A DNA stretch of 64,000 nt, taken from assembly GCF_002355375.1 (NCBI RefSeq), contig NZ_AP017312.1, forward strand, positions 1,381,001 to 1,445,000. The letters run 5' to 3'. Origin of the DNA: Aneurinibacillus soli. GTDB taxonomy: Bacteria > Bacillota > Bacilli > Aneurinibacillales > Aneurinibacillaceae. The notes beneath the pieces are model-generated. The model was not told the origin of the DNA, searched no databases, and saw only the letters and a list, made by a program, of their open reading frames with translations. This document shows positions 35,172 to 44,553 of this stretch, one piece after another. The position numbers were made by a program, and so were the translations under genes. The first letter of the stretch is position 1, and each line of letters opens with the position of its first letter.

Positions 35172-37253
35172 ATGAGCGCGACAAGAACATTGCTGCTTGA
35201 AATCGGAACAGAAGAAATGCCAGCCCGCTTTGTGGCCGGGGCATGTGAACAGTTAAAAGACAAGATCGAAAAATGGTTATCGACGAATCGTATCACATAT
35301 GGAGCGGTTGTCGGCTATGAAACACCGCGCCGTTTTACGGTGATGGTAACAGACGTAAGTGAAGCACAGGCGGACATTAACGAAGAATTACGTGGTCCGG
35401 CTAAAAAGATTGCGATTGACGAAAACGGAGAATGGACCAAAGCGGCGCTCGGTTTTGCACGCGGCAAGGGATTGAGCCCGGAAGATCTGTATATGCAAGA
35501 AGCAGGCGGTGTGGAATATGTATTCGCCCGCAAGCATCAAGCAGGCGGTGCAACAGCAGAGTTGCTTCCGCAGCTGCAGGATGTTATCGCTGGTCTGTCT
35601 TTCCCGAAAAACATGCGCTGGGGCGCATACGATCTCAAATTCGTTCGTCCGATTCGCTGGATGATCGCCCTGTTTGGCGAAGATATTATTCCAATGGAGC
35701 TTACAGGCATTAAAACGGGTCGCCAGACAGAGGGGCACCGCTTTCTTGGCAAGCCTGTTACGATTGAGACACCGGAGCAGTACGTATCGGCCCTTGCTGA
35801 GCAGTACGTGCTTGTCGATCCTGAAGAACGCAAAGAGCGCATTCTGCGTCAAATGAAAGAATTGGAAGTCGAAAAAGGCTGGGTGATTCCAGTGGATGAG
35901 GACTTGCTTGATGAAGTCATTCATCTGGTCGAATATCCGACTGTGTTATCCGGCAGCTTCGAAGAAGAATACCTGCATATCCCACGCCAGGTACTTGTCA
36001 CATCCATGCGGGAACATCAGCGCTACTTCCCGGTGGAAAACGCGTCAGGAGAACTTCTGCCGCATTTCGTAACGGTGCGTAACGGGGATGCAAGAAGCCT
36101 TGATGTGGTGGCGAAAGGAAACGAAAAAGTACTTCGTGCCCGCCTCTCTGACGCTCGCTTCTTCTATGAAGAAGACCAGAAAATGAAAATTGACGACGCG
36201 CTTGCTCGTTTAGAAAATGTCGTGTTCCACGAAGAACTTGGCACAATCGGTGACAAGATTCGCCGCATTCAAGATGGAGCTGCTCAAATTGCGGCAAAAG
36301 CGGGTCTGTCCGCTTCGGAAACAGACAAGCTTGCCCGTGCAGCCGCGATCAGCAAGTTTGATCTCGTAAGCCAGATGGTATACGAATTCCCAGAACTGCA
36401 GGGCATCATGGGGGAACGTTATGCTCGTCTTGCCGGGGAAGATGAAACGGTAGCCCAAGCGATTTTTGAACATTATTTACCACGCTTTGCAGGCGATATT
36501 CTGCCGCAGACAAATGAAGGGGCTGTATTGAGCATGGCGGATAAGCTTGACACGATCGTCGGTTGCTTCGCAATCGGCATCGTGCCAACTGGCTCGCAGG
36601 ACCCGTATGCGCTGCGCCGTCAGGCTTCTGGTATCGTGCAGATTCTGCTCGACAAAAAGCTTGTCGTGTCACTGTCTGACTTGTTTGCGGTGGCGCTTGA
36701 TATTCTTGCTAGCAAGTCACTTCTCAAGCGTGATCGTGCCGAAATTGAGCGTGATCTGCATGACTTCTTTGCGCTTCGCCTGAAAAACATGCTTCAGGAG
36801 CAGGGAGTACGCTATGATGTCATTGATGCGATTCTGACAGCGAACGCATCTCGTGTCACAGAGACGCTTGCCCGTGCAGCTGCGCTGATGGACGATGTAG
36901 AAAAAGACGCATTCAAAGGCATTGTGGAATCGTTCAATCGCGTGAATAACCTGGCGCAAAAAGCAGCAGGAAGCAACGTAAATGTGGACTTGTTCGAAAC
37001 AGATGCGGAGCGCAATATGTGGAACTCGTTCCAAAGCATCGAAGAGAAAACAGCACCGATGCTGGCAGGCGGTCAGTTTGCCGATGTGCTCGCGACGATG
37101 GCTGAACTAAAACCGGCGATTGATGCGTTCTTTGATCAAGTAATGGTTATGGTTGATAACGAAGCCGTGAAGCAGAACCGTCTCGCATTGCTTGCTACTA
37201 TTGCGGCATTTGTATTTGGTTTTGCTGACTTCAGCAAGATTGTATTTGCGTAA
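35172..37253 (+). CDS. glyS: Glycyl-tRNA synthetase beta subunit
   Basis: 693 residues; starts 3 nt after glyQ. LLLEIGTEEMPARFVAGAC, PKNMRWGAYDLKFVRPIRWM, HQRYFPVENASGELLPHFV, LSDARFFYEEDQKMKID, and an HD-like EFPELQGIMGERYARLAGED region are typical. The C-terminal anticodon-binding-type domain ends at about 690. It is needed for tRNA recognition. Confidence 0.97.
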   Translation: MSATRTLLLEIGTEEMPARFVAGACEQLKDKIEKWLSTNRITYGAVVGYETPRRFTVMVTDVSEAQADINEELRGPAKKIAIDENGEWTKAALGFARGKGLSPEDLYMQEAGGVEYVFARKHQAGGATAELLPQLQDVIAGLSFPKNMRWGAYDLKFVRPIRWMIALFGEDIIPMELTGIKTGRQTEGHRFLGKPVTIETPEQYVSALAEQYVLVDPEERKERILRQMKELEVEKGWVIPVDEDLLDEVIHLVEYPTVLSGSFEEEYLHIPRQVLVTSMREHQRYFPVENASGELLPHFVTVRNGDARSLDVVAKGNEKVLRARLSDARFFYEEDQKMKIDDALARLENVVFHEELGTIGDKIRRIQDGAAQIAAKAGLSASETDKLARAAAISKFDLVSQMVYEFPELQGIMGERYARLAGEDETVAQAIFEHYLPRFAGDILPQTNEGAVLSMADKLDTIVGCFAIGIVPTGSQDPYALRRQASGIVQILLDKKLVVSLSDLFAVALDILASKSLLKRDRAEIERDLHDFFALRLKNMLQEQGVRYDVIDAILTANASRVTETLARAAALMDDVEKDAFKGIVESFNRVNNLAQKAAGSNVNVDLFETDAERNMWNSFQSIEEKTAPMLAGGQFADVLATMAELKPAIDAFFDQVMVMVDNEAVKQNRLALLATIAAFVFGFADFSKIVFA

Positions 37254-37265
37254 CGTTTACATCGT

Positions 37266-37321
37266 AAAAAAAGAGGCTATCTCGAACGTCATCATATGAC
37301 AGTGAGGCTAGCCTCTTTTTC
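37266..37321 (+). terminator. Terminator of glyQS
   Basis: AAAAAAGAGGCTA / TAGCCTCTTTTT with a long AT-rich loop. Confidence 0.8.
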
Positions 37322-37361
37322 GTTGCGGTTCAACAAATTACTTTATCCGTACAAAATCCAC

Positions 37362-37401
37362 TTGCAGGATCAGATGAATTTTATATAGTATATACTATAT
37401 A
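37362..37401 (+). promoter_or_regulatory. ccpN promoter with overlapping palindrome
   Basis: TTGCAG (37362-37367), 16 nt, TATAGT (37384-37389). A perfect 20-bp palindrome TATATAGTATATACTATATA (37382-37401) covers the -10. It resembles the AT-rich sites bound by CcpN, so autorepression is plausible. Confidence 0.6.
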
Positions 37402-37440
37402 GGAAAAAAACGAAGGTATAGTATAACACTTTATCTCCGA

Positions 37441-38097
37441 GTGGAGGTGAGCGAGATCGAACTCACAAAAAGACAGGAACATATTGTCGAGATTGTAAAA
37501 GGCGAGGGGCCGATTACAGGGGAGCAAATTGCGGAGCGGCTATCGCTTACGCGGGCGACACTGCGGCCGGACCTGGCGATTTTGACGATGGCCGGATTTC
37601 TGGATGCACGCCCGCGTGTCGGATATTTTTATACCGGAAAAGACAGCAACCAGTTGATTAAAGAAGAGGTCAGCCGTAAAATCGTGAAAGACTATAAAGC
37701 ACCTCCGATTATCATTCAAGAATCTAGCTCCGTATATGATGCGATCTGTACACTGTTTCTCGAAGATGTCGGTACGCTGTTTGTCGTAAACAGCAAAAAT
37801 CATCTGGCTGGGGTTGTCTCTCGTAAAGACTTGCTTCGCGCCGCACTAGGGAAGCAAAACCTTGAAGATATGCCAGTCAGTATTATCATGACCCGGATGC
37901 CAAATATTGTGGTTAGCCTGCCGGAAGATAGCCTGCTTGACGCGGCCAAGAAGTTGATTGACTACCAGATTGATTCCCTGCCGGTTGTCCGTCCGGTACA
38001 GGATGGTAGCCGAAGCGCATATGAAGTAGTAGGACGGGTGACGAAGACGACAATCACACGCGGCTTTGTGGAGTTTGGCAATGAAGTCAGCGTGTAA
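37441..38097 (+). CDS. ccpN: CcpN-type transcriptional repressor (HTH-CBS)
   Basis: 218 residues. A DeoR-like HTH (about 5-65: ELTKRQEHIVEIVKGEGPIT, RLSLTRATLRPDLAILTMAG) is followed by two CBS domains (about 80-205: SSVYDAICTLFLEDVGTLFV, VVSRKDLLRAAL, SLPEDSLLDAAKKLIDYQID). CcpN represses gluconeogenic genes on glycolytic carbon and senses ATP/ADP in B. subtilis. The next gene, ppsR, is its usual partner. The start is GTG at 37441 or 37447; neither has a clear RBS. Confidence 0.92.
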   Translation: MEVSEIELTKRQEHIVEIVKGEGPITGEQIAERLSLTRATLRPDLAILTMAGFLDARPRVGYFYTGKDSNQLIKEEVSRKIVKDYKAPPIIIQESSSVYDAICTLFLEDVGTLFVVNSKNHLAGVVSRKDLLRAALGKQNLEDMPVSIIMTRMPNIVVSLPEDSLLDAAKKLIDYQIDSLPVVRPVQDGSRSAYEVVGRVTKTTITRGFVEFGNEVSV

Positions 38098-38113
38098 AAT
38101 GTAAGGAGGATGT

Positions 38114-38944
38114 ATGTTTCCCCCATTCTTCAATGAATCGACTGTATATGTTGTATCTGACTCTGTAGGCGAGACAGCCGAGTTTGTTGTGAAGGCGGCT
38201 GCCAGCCAATTTGCCAGTGAATCGTTGCACATCCGCAAGTTTCCATATATCGAAGACGAAGGCACATTGAACGAAATTATTCGCGCGGCTGCTGATACGA
38301 AAGCCATTATTGCGTATACCATTGTCATCCCGCATCTGCGTACGTATATGGAACAGAAGGCGGCGGAAGCAGGGGTAACAGCGGTTGATCTAATGAGCCC
38401 GATCGTCGGTGCTCTTGAGAAGTACTTGGATCGTGAACCTAGCTGTAAGCCGGGACTGGTTCGCCAACTGGATGAAGACTATTTCCGTAAGGTCGATGCT
38501 ATCGAGTTCGCGGTTAAGTATGACGATGGCCGAGATCCACGTGGTATTTTGCGAGCGGATGTCATTCTAATCGGAGTATCTCGTACATCAAAGACACCGT
38601 TGTCGATGTATCTTGCTAATAAGCGTTACAAAGCGGCGAATGTCCCGCTTGTTCCGGAAGTAGCACCACCCGAGGAGCTGTTTCTTGTTCCAAAAGAGCG
38701 TTGTATTGGCCTGGTGATTGAGCCGGATCAATTGAACATGATCCGAACTGAACGACTGAAATCACTTGGTCTGACAGCGCAGGCGAACTATGCCAGCATG
38801 GAACGCATCAAGGTAGAGCTTGCGTATTCCCGGACGATTCTGGAGAAGGTCGGCTGTGTGGTGCTGGATGTGTCGAATAAAGCTGTCGAAGAGACGGCTA
38901 CCTTGATCATGAGCATGCTGAAGCAGAATCAGCGAGGTTCATAA
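38114..38944 (+). CDS. ppsR: Pyruvate, phosphate dikinase regulatory protein (YqfL)
   Basis: 276-residue DUF299 bifunctional kinase/pyrophosphorylase: [20 protein letters not shown], the P-loop-like [20 protein letters not shown], and [14 protein letters not shown]. It switches PPDK (or PEP synthase) on and off by threonine phosphorylation. The RBS AAGGAGGATGT lies 16 nt after ccpN; the two genes control carbon flow between pyruvate and PEP. Confidence 0.95.
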   Translation: MFPPFFNESTVYVVSDSVGETAEFVVKAAASQFASESLHIRKFPYIEDEGTLNEIIRAAADTKAIIAYTIVIPHLRTYMEQKAAEAGVTAVDLMSPIVGALEKYLDREPSCKPGLVRQLDEDYFRKVDAIEFAVKYDDGRDPRGILRADVILIGVSRTSKTPLSMYLANKRYKAANVPLVPEVAPPEELFLVPKERCIGLVIEPDQLNMIRTERLKSLGLTAQANYASMERIKVELAYSRTILEKVGCVVLDVSNKAVEETATLIMSMLKQNQRGS

Positions 38945-38971
38945 AAGAGCGCAGCTTTGCTGCGTTTTTTG
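38943..38971 (+). terminator. Terminator after ppsR
   Basis: GCGCAGC-TTT-GCTGCG followed by TTTTTT. The remaining gap to dnaG (to 39235) has an imperfect hairpin CTTATTTA/TAAATAAG (38991-39022) and a possible -10 TATACT near 39090. Confidence 0.8.
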
Positions 38972-39235
38972 TTTTTTCTGTATTGACAAACTTATTTACC
39001 GCGAGCAGGAAAAATAAATAAGCATGTAGAATACTACGTTTTATAACGCAGACACTGTAGGTAGTGCGTTACACGCCTGCTGAACCGGGTATACTAAAGA
39101 AAACGGGCAATTTCGACAAAATACGCGAAAATTTTTAAGTGAACGGCAGGAAAATGCGAGATTTTGCCGAATACTATTATCTCATTGCCTGAATCCGGTA
39201 TCAGGTAGCGAGATAAGGAAGTACAGGTGAAGAAC

Positions 39236-41056
39236 ATGGCTGGACGAATTCCGGAAGAGATCATTGAACAGGTACGCACGAAGAGCGACATTGTAGATGT
39301 GATTGGACAGTATGTTCATCTGAAGAAGACTGGACGCAATTATTTCGGTCTCTGTCCATTCCATTCTGAGAAAAGTCCTTCCTTTGCGGTACATCCTGAT
39401 AAGCAGCTGTTCCGTTGTTATGGATGTGGAGAGGCGGGGAATGTTCTTTCTTTTGTCATGAAAGTAGAAGGTCTGGAGTTCCCAGAAGCGGTGCGTCAGC
39501 TAGGGAGTCGGGTTGGAATTGAGGTTCCGCACCAGCAGGACAGACCTGAAGATGACCGAATACGGCGCAAGAAAGACACGATGCTTTCCGCCCACGATTT
39601 TGCAGCGAAGCTGTACCATCATCTTTTACGGAATACGGATCATGGTGAGAACGCACGAAATTATCTCTTGAACAGACAGATACAACTTGCTACAATTGAA
39701 GAGTTTGCTTTAGGGTACAGCCCGGATAGCTGGAACACGCTTCTGTACCAGCTTGAGAAGCGTGAATACCCTCTGCCTCTAATGGAGGAAGCCGGCCTTC
39801 TCAGTCGCAGTGAGAACGGTGAACGGTTATTTGATAAATTCCGGGGGCGCGTCATGTTCCCGATTCATGATTCGCAGGGACAGGTTGTGGCATTTGGCGC
39901 TCGTGCGCTTGGTGATGCCCAGCCGAAATACTTGAACAGTCCGGAAACACCATTGTTTAACAAAAGCCAGCTTTTGTTTAATCTGCATCGCGCCAGGACT
40001 TCTATTCGGAAGCAGCAGGAAGCGGTGCTGTTTGAAGGATATGTCGATGTCATATCAGCGTGGCAGGCCGGCATTCAAAATGGGGTTGCGTCTCTTGGAA
40101 CATCCCTTACAGAACAGCAGGCTCGAATTATACGGCGAAATAGCGAACACGTCACGATCTGTTATGATTCGGATCAGGCGGGGACCCTCGCAGCATTCAA
40201 GGCGGCTGATCTTCTCGAGAAAGCAGGCTGCTTTGTAAAAGTTGCCCAGATGCCCGGCGGGATGGACCCGGATGACTATATTCGCAAATATGGCGGAGAA
40301 CGATTCCGTAATGATATTCTGCTACATGCTTCTTCGGTCATGGCATTTCGGCTGCAGGTGATTCGCAGTCGCTATGCGCTTTCGGATGAGACTGAACGGA
40401 TGCAGTATATTCATGAAGCGCTCACGGAGATTTCACATCTTCCGAGTGCGGTTGAGCGTGACCACTACATGCGGCAGCTTGCTGAAGAATTCCATCTCTC
40501 TCTGGATGCACTTAAACTTGAACAAAAGAAAGTGTTCAAAACGCAAAAAAAGACCAATAACAGGGATAATCTCAAAGAGGGATGGAATAATAGTATAGAT
40601 AATAGCAGACATGTGGCGGCAAAGCCGCTTCTGCCGGCGTATTTGACTGCAGAGAAACACTTGCTAGCGCTTATGATGCAGAGTGCAGAGATTACCGAGC
40701 AGGTACAGGCTCAGATCGGGGCGGATTTTGCAGTGGACGATCACGTAGCACTGGCTGCACATCTGTACCGCTATTACGCTCAAGGATATGATTCCGATAC
40801 AGCTCGTTTTGTCTCGTTCTTACAGGACAGGCGGCTGATTGACCGGGCTTCTGAACTGGCCCTGCTCGATGTGGACGCTTCGACTGTCACAGCCCGGCAG
40901 CTTGCTGATTACGTACGGCAGGTGCTTACGTATCCAAAACGGATGCAGATAGAGGAATTAAACAGGGAAAAAAACACACAAGAACGTGCGGGTAACGCAC
41001 TTGCGGCGGCACGGATCGGAATGGAAATCATCCGTCTGCAGCAATCTCTAAAATAA
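39236..41056 (+). CDS. dnaG: DNA primase
   Basis: 606 residues from the ATG at 39236 (MAGRIPEEIIEQVRTKSDIV is the family start; an in-frame GTG at 39227 is possible). Zinc domain CPFHSEKSPSF...CYGCGEAGNV (about 40-65), primase core with TOPRIM (EAVLFEGYVDVISAWQAG; VTICYDSDQAGTLAA), and a C-terminal DnaB-binding helical domain. It makes RNA primers at the replication fork and is the first gene of the macromolecular-synthesis operon with sigA. Confidence 0.97.
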   Translation: MAGRIPEEIIEQVRTKSDIVDVIGQYVHLKKTGRNYFGLCPFHSEKSPSFAVHPDKQLFRCYGCGEAGNVLSFVMKVEGLEFPEAVRQLGSRVGIEVPHQQDRPEDDRIRRKKDTMLSAHDFAAKLYHHLLRNTDHGENARNYLLNRQIQLATIEEFALGYSPDSWNTLLYQLEKREYPLPLMEEAGLLSRSENGERLFDKFRGRVMFPIHDSQGQVVAFGARALGDAQPKYLNSPETPLFNKSQLLFNLHRARTSIRKQQEAVLFEGYVDVISAWQAGIQNGVASLGTSLTEQQARIIRRNSEHVTICYDSDQAGTLAAFKAADLLEKAGCFVKVAQMPGGMDPDDYIRKYGGERFRNDILLHASSVMAFRLQVIRSRYALSDETERMQYIHEALTEISHLPSAVERDHYMRQLAEEFHLSLDALKLEQKKVFKTQKKTNNRDNLKEGWNNSIDNSRHVAAKPLLPAYLTAEKHLLALMMQSAEITEQVQAQIGADFAVDDHVALAAHLYRYYAQGYDSDTARFVSFLQDRRLIDRASELALLDVDASTVTARQLADYVRQVLTYPKRMQIEELNREKNTQERAGNALAAARIGMEIIRLQQSLK

Positions 41057-41089
41057 CAAAAGTCAAGCCCGTTGGAAGGAGGGAACACC

Positions 41090-42220
41090 ATGACGAAAAA
41101 AGCAGAAAGCAAGCCTGAGGTGGAAGTAACCCTCGACCAGGTGAAGGAACAGTTAATTGGCCAGGGTAAAAAGCGGGGCACGCTTACGTATAAAGAAATC
41201 ATGGAACGCCTCTCTACCTTTGATCAGGATTCGGATCAGATTGATGAATTTTTCGAATATTTAACTGATCAAGGCATTGAGGTCAGCAATGAATCAGAAG
41301 AAGATGATGAAGAACCGATCATCCCACGCGATGAAGAGAATGAGGAGAACGAAGATTATACATTCGATGATCTATCCGTGCCACCGGGTATTAAGATCAA
41401 CGATCCGGTTCGGATGTATCTGAAAGAAATCGGTCGGGTTCCTCTTCTGTCTGCCCAGGAAGAGATTCAACTGGCAAAGCGCATTGAAACTGGTGATGAA
41501 GAAGCGAAGCGTCGTCTGGCAGAAGCGAATCTTCGTCTTGTTGTCAGCATTGCGAAGCGCTATGTAGGCCGTGGTATGCTGTTCCTTGATTTGATTCAGG
41601 AAGGCAACATGGGTTTGATTAAAGCGGTAGAAAAGTTCGATTACCAGAAGGGCTACAAGTTTAGTACGTATGCAACATGGTGGATTCGCCAGGCTATCAC
41701 GCGTGCGATCGCGGACCAGGCGCGAACCATTCGGATTCCTGTGCATATGGTCGAGACGATTAACAAACTGATTCGTGTTTCCCGCCAGCTGCTTCAGGAG
41801 CTTGGTCGTGAACCGTCTCCAGAAGAGATCGCAGAAAAAATGGACCTTACGCCAGAAAAGGTTCGCGAAATTATGAAAATTGCGCAGGAACCGGTATCTC
41901 TTGAAACACCAATCGGGGAAGAGGACGATTCTCACCTTGGTGATTTCATTGAAGACCAGGATGCATTGGCTCCATCGGATGCGGCAGCTTATGAGCTACT
42001 TAAAGAACAGCTAGAAGATGTTCTCGACACACTGACAGAACGGGAAGAAAATGTACTTCGTCTTCGCTTTGGCCTTGATGATGGTCGTACTCGCACACTG
42101 GAAGAAGTGGGCAAAGTATTCGGTGTAACACGGGAGCGTATTCGTCAAATTGAAGCAAAAGCACTGCGCAAGCTTCGTCACCCAAGCCGAAGCAAACGGC
42201 TGAAAGACTTCCTAGAATAA
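41090..42220 (+). CDS. sigA: RNA polymerase primary sigma factor SigA
   Basis: 376 residues from the ATG at 41090, preceded by GGAAGGAGGG. Region 1.1 and an acidic linker come first, then 1.2 ([20 protein letters not shown]), 2.1-2.4 ([40 protein letters not shown]), region 3 ([20 protein letters not shown]) and region 4 HTH ([20 protein letters not shown]). It recognises the TTGACA/TATAAT promoters seen in this window. Confidence 0.98.
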   Translation: MTKKAESKPEVEVTLDQVKEQLIGQGKKRGTLTYKEIMERLSTFDQDSDQIDEFFEYLTDQGIEVSNESEEDDEEPIIPRDEENEENEDYTFDDLSVPPGIKINDPVRMYLKEIGRVPLLSAQEEIQLAKRIETGDEEAKRRLAEANLRLVVSIAKRYVGRGMLFLDLIQEGNMGLIKAVEKFDYQKGYKFSTYATWWIRQAITRAIADQARTIRIPVHMVETINKLIRVSRQLLQELGREPSPEEIAEKMDLTPEKVREIMKIAQEPVSLETPIGEEDDSHLGDFIEDQDALAPSDAAAYELLKEQLEDVLDTLTEREENVLRLRFGLDDGRTRTLEEVGKVFGVTRERIRQIEAKALRKLRHPSRSKRLKDFLE

Positions 42221-42238
42221 GCGTCATATGAATTGATA

Positions 42239-42276
42239 CAGCCTGCGTGAATGATGATCCGTAGGCTTTTTTTTTT
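42239..42276 (+). terminator. Terminator after sigA
   Basis: AGCCTGCG / CGTAGGCT hairpin followed by ten T. Confidence 0.8.
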
Positions 42277-42303
42277 GAATTCACCCCAGGGGAGGACCTG
42301 CTG

Positions 42304-43185
42304 ATGAACGAACAGAAAAAGAAAATCATCATTGGTGAGATCGAATACTGGCGTAGAACGCACCTGCTGCCAGGCAAGTATTGTGATTTCCTGCTTAATT
42401 TATATACGGAAGGTGAAAGCGCTGGCCGCCATACAGGGGATGAGAAGTCACAGAACCAGATTGCAGCTTCATCAGGTTCACCTTCATTGCCCGCCTTTTC
42501 CCTACCGAATATTCGAATAAGCTGGGTATTGAGTGCGCTTCCAATTGCCGTGTTGTTGTATCTTGCTTTTCATTTTACCGATTTTACTTTGACAATGCAA
42601 ATGACACTGATTGGATTTTTTACCCTTTTGTTTTATTTGATGGCGTTTTTAACGCGAAGACAGCCATTTTCCAACCATCTTTGTTTAGGGATTGCTTCTC
42701 TTCTGCTTGCGGTAGGAGGCATGCATATTCTTAAACTGCTTGGATATGGCTCTGCAATCGTTGTCTTCTTCCTGGCAGGATGCTGCCTTGTCTGGTTCAT
42801 CAGTGGAATTATCAGCGGGAAGCGATATATTTCATTTTGTGGGCTGCTTGGACTGCTTGGGATATACGGCTGGATCACACAGATGGAGCTTGCAACTTTG
42901 TTTTCATGGTGGCGGATCGAGGCGTTCTGGCTTCCGGTGTCCATTGTGCTCATTGCATTCGGGCTCATATGGAAACGGCGCCAGGAGCAGATGTCGGGCA
43001 TGTTGTTTTTTGCCGGGATGGTGGCTCTGTTCGGGTCTGAGGCTGTGGCGATGCTGACTGATAGTGCTGACAAAAATATTCTGCTGTACTTGATTTACGT
43101 AAAACTGTTCATAGCGCTGTTTCTTCTGCTTTCGCTGAAAAATTTTTGGTGGGGCTGGGTAAGCAAGCAGCCGCTTTCTTCGTAG
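42304..43185 (+). CDS. Polytopic membrane protein, DUF2157-like
   Basis: 293 residues. A soluble N-terminal segment (IGEIEYWRRTHLLPGKYCDF) recalls the DUF2157 head. About eight hydrophobic helices follow from residue 75, for example WVLSALPIAVLLYLAFHF, LIGFFTLLFYLMAFL, AIVVFFLAGCCLVWFISGI and KLFIALFLLLSL. No transporter or enzyme motif was seen. RBS GGGGAGGA. Between sigA and the fatty-acid genes, with its own terminator. Confidence 0.7.
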   Translation: MNEQKKKIIIGEIEYWRRTHLLPGKYCDFLLNLYTEGESAGRHTGDEKSQNQIAASSGSPSLPAFSLPNIRISWVLSALPIAVLLYLAFHFTDFTLTMQMTLIGFFTLLFYLMAFLTRRQPFSNHLCLGIASLLLAVGGMHILKLLGYGSAIVVFFLAGCCLVWFISGIISGKRYISFCGLLGLLGIYGWITQMELATLFSWWRIEAFWLPVSIVLIAFGLIWKRRQEQMSGMLFFAGMVALFGSEAVAMLTDSADKNILLYLIYVKLFIALFLLLSLKNFWWGWVSKQPLSS

Positions 43186-43216
43186 CCGGTCAATTTGACC
43201 GGCTTGTTTATTTTTA
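43184..43216 (+). terminator. Intrinsic terminator
   Basis: AGCCGGTCAA / TTGACCGGCT hairpin, then TTGTTTATTTTT. Confidence 0.75.
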
Positions 43217-43235
43217 TACAAAGAAATAAGAAAAA

Positions 43236-43249
43236 TGAAAACGTTTGCT
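43236..43249. promoter_or_regulatory. cre (CcpA) site, full consensus match
   Basis: TGAAAACGTTTGCT fits TGWAARCGYTWNCW at every position. It lies about 140 nt before the acyl-CoA dehydrogenase gene. Confidence 0.75.
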
Positions 43250-43317
43250 TAATTTAGCAGGAAACTCTGGTGAAATATAGAATATACATAATTATGAATA
43301 TTTTAATTAATTAGAAT

Positions 43318-43331
43318 TGTAAACGGTTTCT
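43318..43331. promoter_or_regulatory. Second cre-like site
   Basis: TGTAAACGGTTTCT matches the cre consensus with one mismatch, about 55 nt before the acyl-CoA dehydrogenase start and well placed to block transcription. Confidence 0.6.
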
Positions 43332-43387
43332 GTGTGCTGTGAACCTGAGCTACCGCTCAATTACAAACAAGAAAGGTCGGAGAGAGT

Positions 43388-44530
43388 ATGAATTTCACCC
43401 TGACAGACGAACAGAAAATGATTAAGAATACGATTCGTGATTTTGCGGAAGGCGAAGTCGAGCCGGGTGCATCGGAACGTGATCGTACAGGAGAGTTTCC
43501 GCTTGAAGCCTTCAAGAAGATGGCGGAACTTGATTTAATGGGATTGCCATTCCCGGAAGAGTACGGCGGTGCAGGAGCTGACACAATCAGTTTTGCGATT
43601 GTAGTGGAAGAACTGAGCCGTGTGTGTGCATCGACAGGCATTACATATTCAGCGCACGTTTCGCTTGGTGGTGCACCAATCAACATGTTTGGAACACATG
43701 AGCAGAAAGTGAAGTACCTCACGCCGGTTGCACGGGGTGAATACTTTGGCGCATTTGGGCTGACTGAACCGAATGCCGGATCAGACGCAGGGGGTACGCG
43801 TACCGTTGCGATACAGGATGGCAATGAATGGGTGATCAATGGCTCGAAATGTTACATTACGAACGCTAGCTATGCGAAAAATCTCGCACTGACTGCTGTT
43901 ACTGATAAAGAAAAAGGAACAAGCGGCATTACGGCATTTATTGTACCGACTGATGCGCCAGGGTTCTCGGTTGTGGATGACTATGAGAAGTTGGGACTGA
44001 ATGCGTCTAATACAACGCAATTGTTTATGGAAGATGTACGGGTGCCAGAAGAAAATATGCTTGGTAAACGCGGAGAAGGCTTCAAACAGTTCTTAGCTGT
44101 GCTTGACGGTGGCCGTATCGGCATTGGAGCTATGTCAGTAGGTGTGGCACAAGGCGCATATGAGAAAGCGCTTGCGTATGCGAATGAGCGGATGCAGTTC
44201 GGACGAAGTTTGTCGAAGTTCCAAGCGATCCAATTCAAGCTTGCTGATATGGCGATGAACATTGAATTGGCACGTACAATGGTGTATAAAGCGGCGTGGT
44301 TGAAAGATAACGGTCGTAAATTTACAAAGGAAGCAGCGATGGCGAAGCTGTTTGCTTCCGAGATTTGCATGCGCGTCTGTGATCAGGCGATTCAGATTCA
44401 CGGTGGCAATGGATATATGCGTGAATACCAGGTGGAGCGCTTCTTCCGTGATGCAAAGCTGCTTGAGATTGGAGAGGGAACATCTGAAGTGCTACGTATG
44501 GTCATTGCCCGCCAGATTGGCTGTCAATAA
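43388..44530 (+). CDS. Acyl-CoA dehydrogenase
   Basis: 380-residue flavoenzyme of the short/branched-chain class. FAFGLTEPNAGSDAGGTRT-type signature (FGAFGLTEPNAGSDAG), ITNASYAKN, IAMSVGVAQGAYEKALAYAN-type core, IHGGNGYMREYQVERFFRDA, and the catalytic-Glu segment LLEIGEGTSEVLRMVIARQI are present. It performs the first step of beta-oxidation with an ETF acceptor. The downstream ligase gene, 23 nt away, supplies acyl-CoA. Two cre sites predict glucose repression through CcpA. Confidence 0.93.
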   Translation: MNFTLTDEQKMIKNTIRDFAEGEVEPGASERDRTGEFPLEAFKKMAELDLMGLPFPEEYGGAGADTISFAIVVEELSRVCASTGITYSAHVSLGGAPINMFGTHEQKVKYLTPVARGEYFGAFGLTEPNAGSDAGGTRTVAIQDGNEWVINGSKCYITNASYAKNLALTAVTDKEKGTSGITAFIVPTDAPGFSVVDDYEKLGLNASNTTQLFMEDVRVPEENMLGKRGEGFKQFLAVLDGGRIGIGAMSVGVAQGAYEKALAYANERMQFGRSLSKFQAIQFKLADMAMNIELARTMVYKAAWLKDNGRKFTKEAAMAKLFASEICMRVCDQAIQIHGGNGYMREYQVERFFRDAKLLEIGEGTSEVLRMVIARQIGCQ

Positions 44531-44553
44531 TTTAATACGAGGGAGGAATTATC

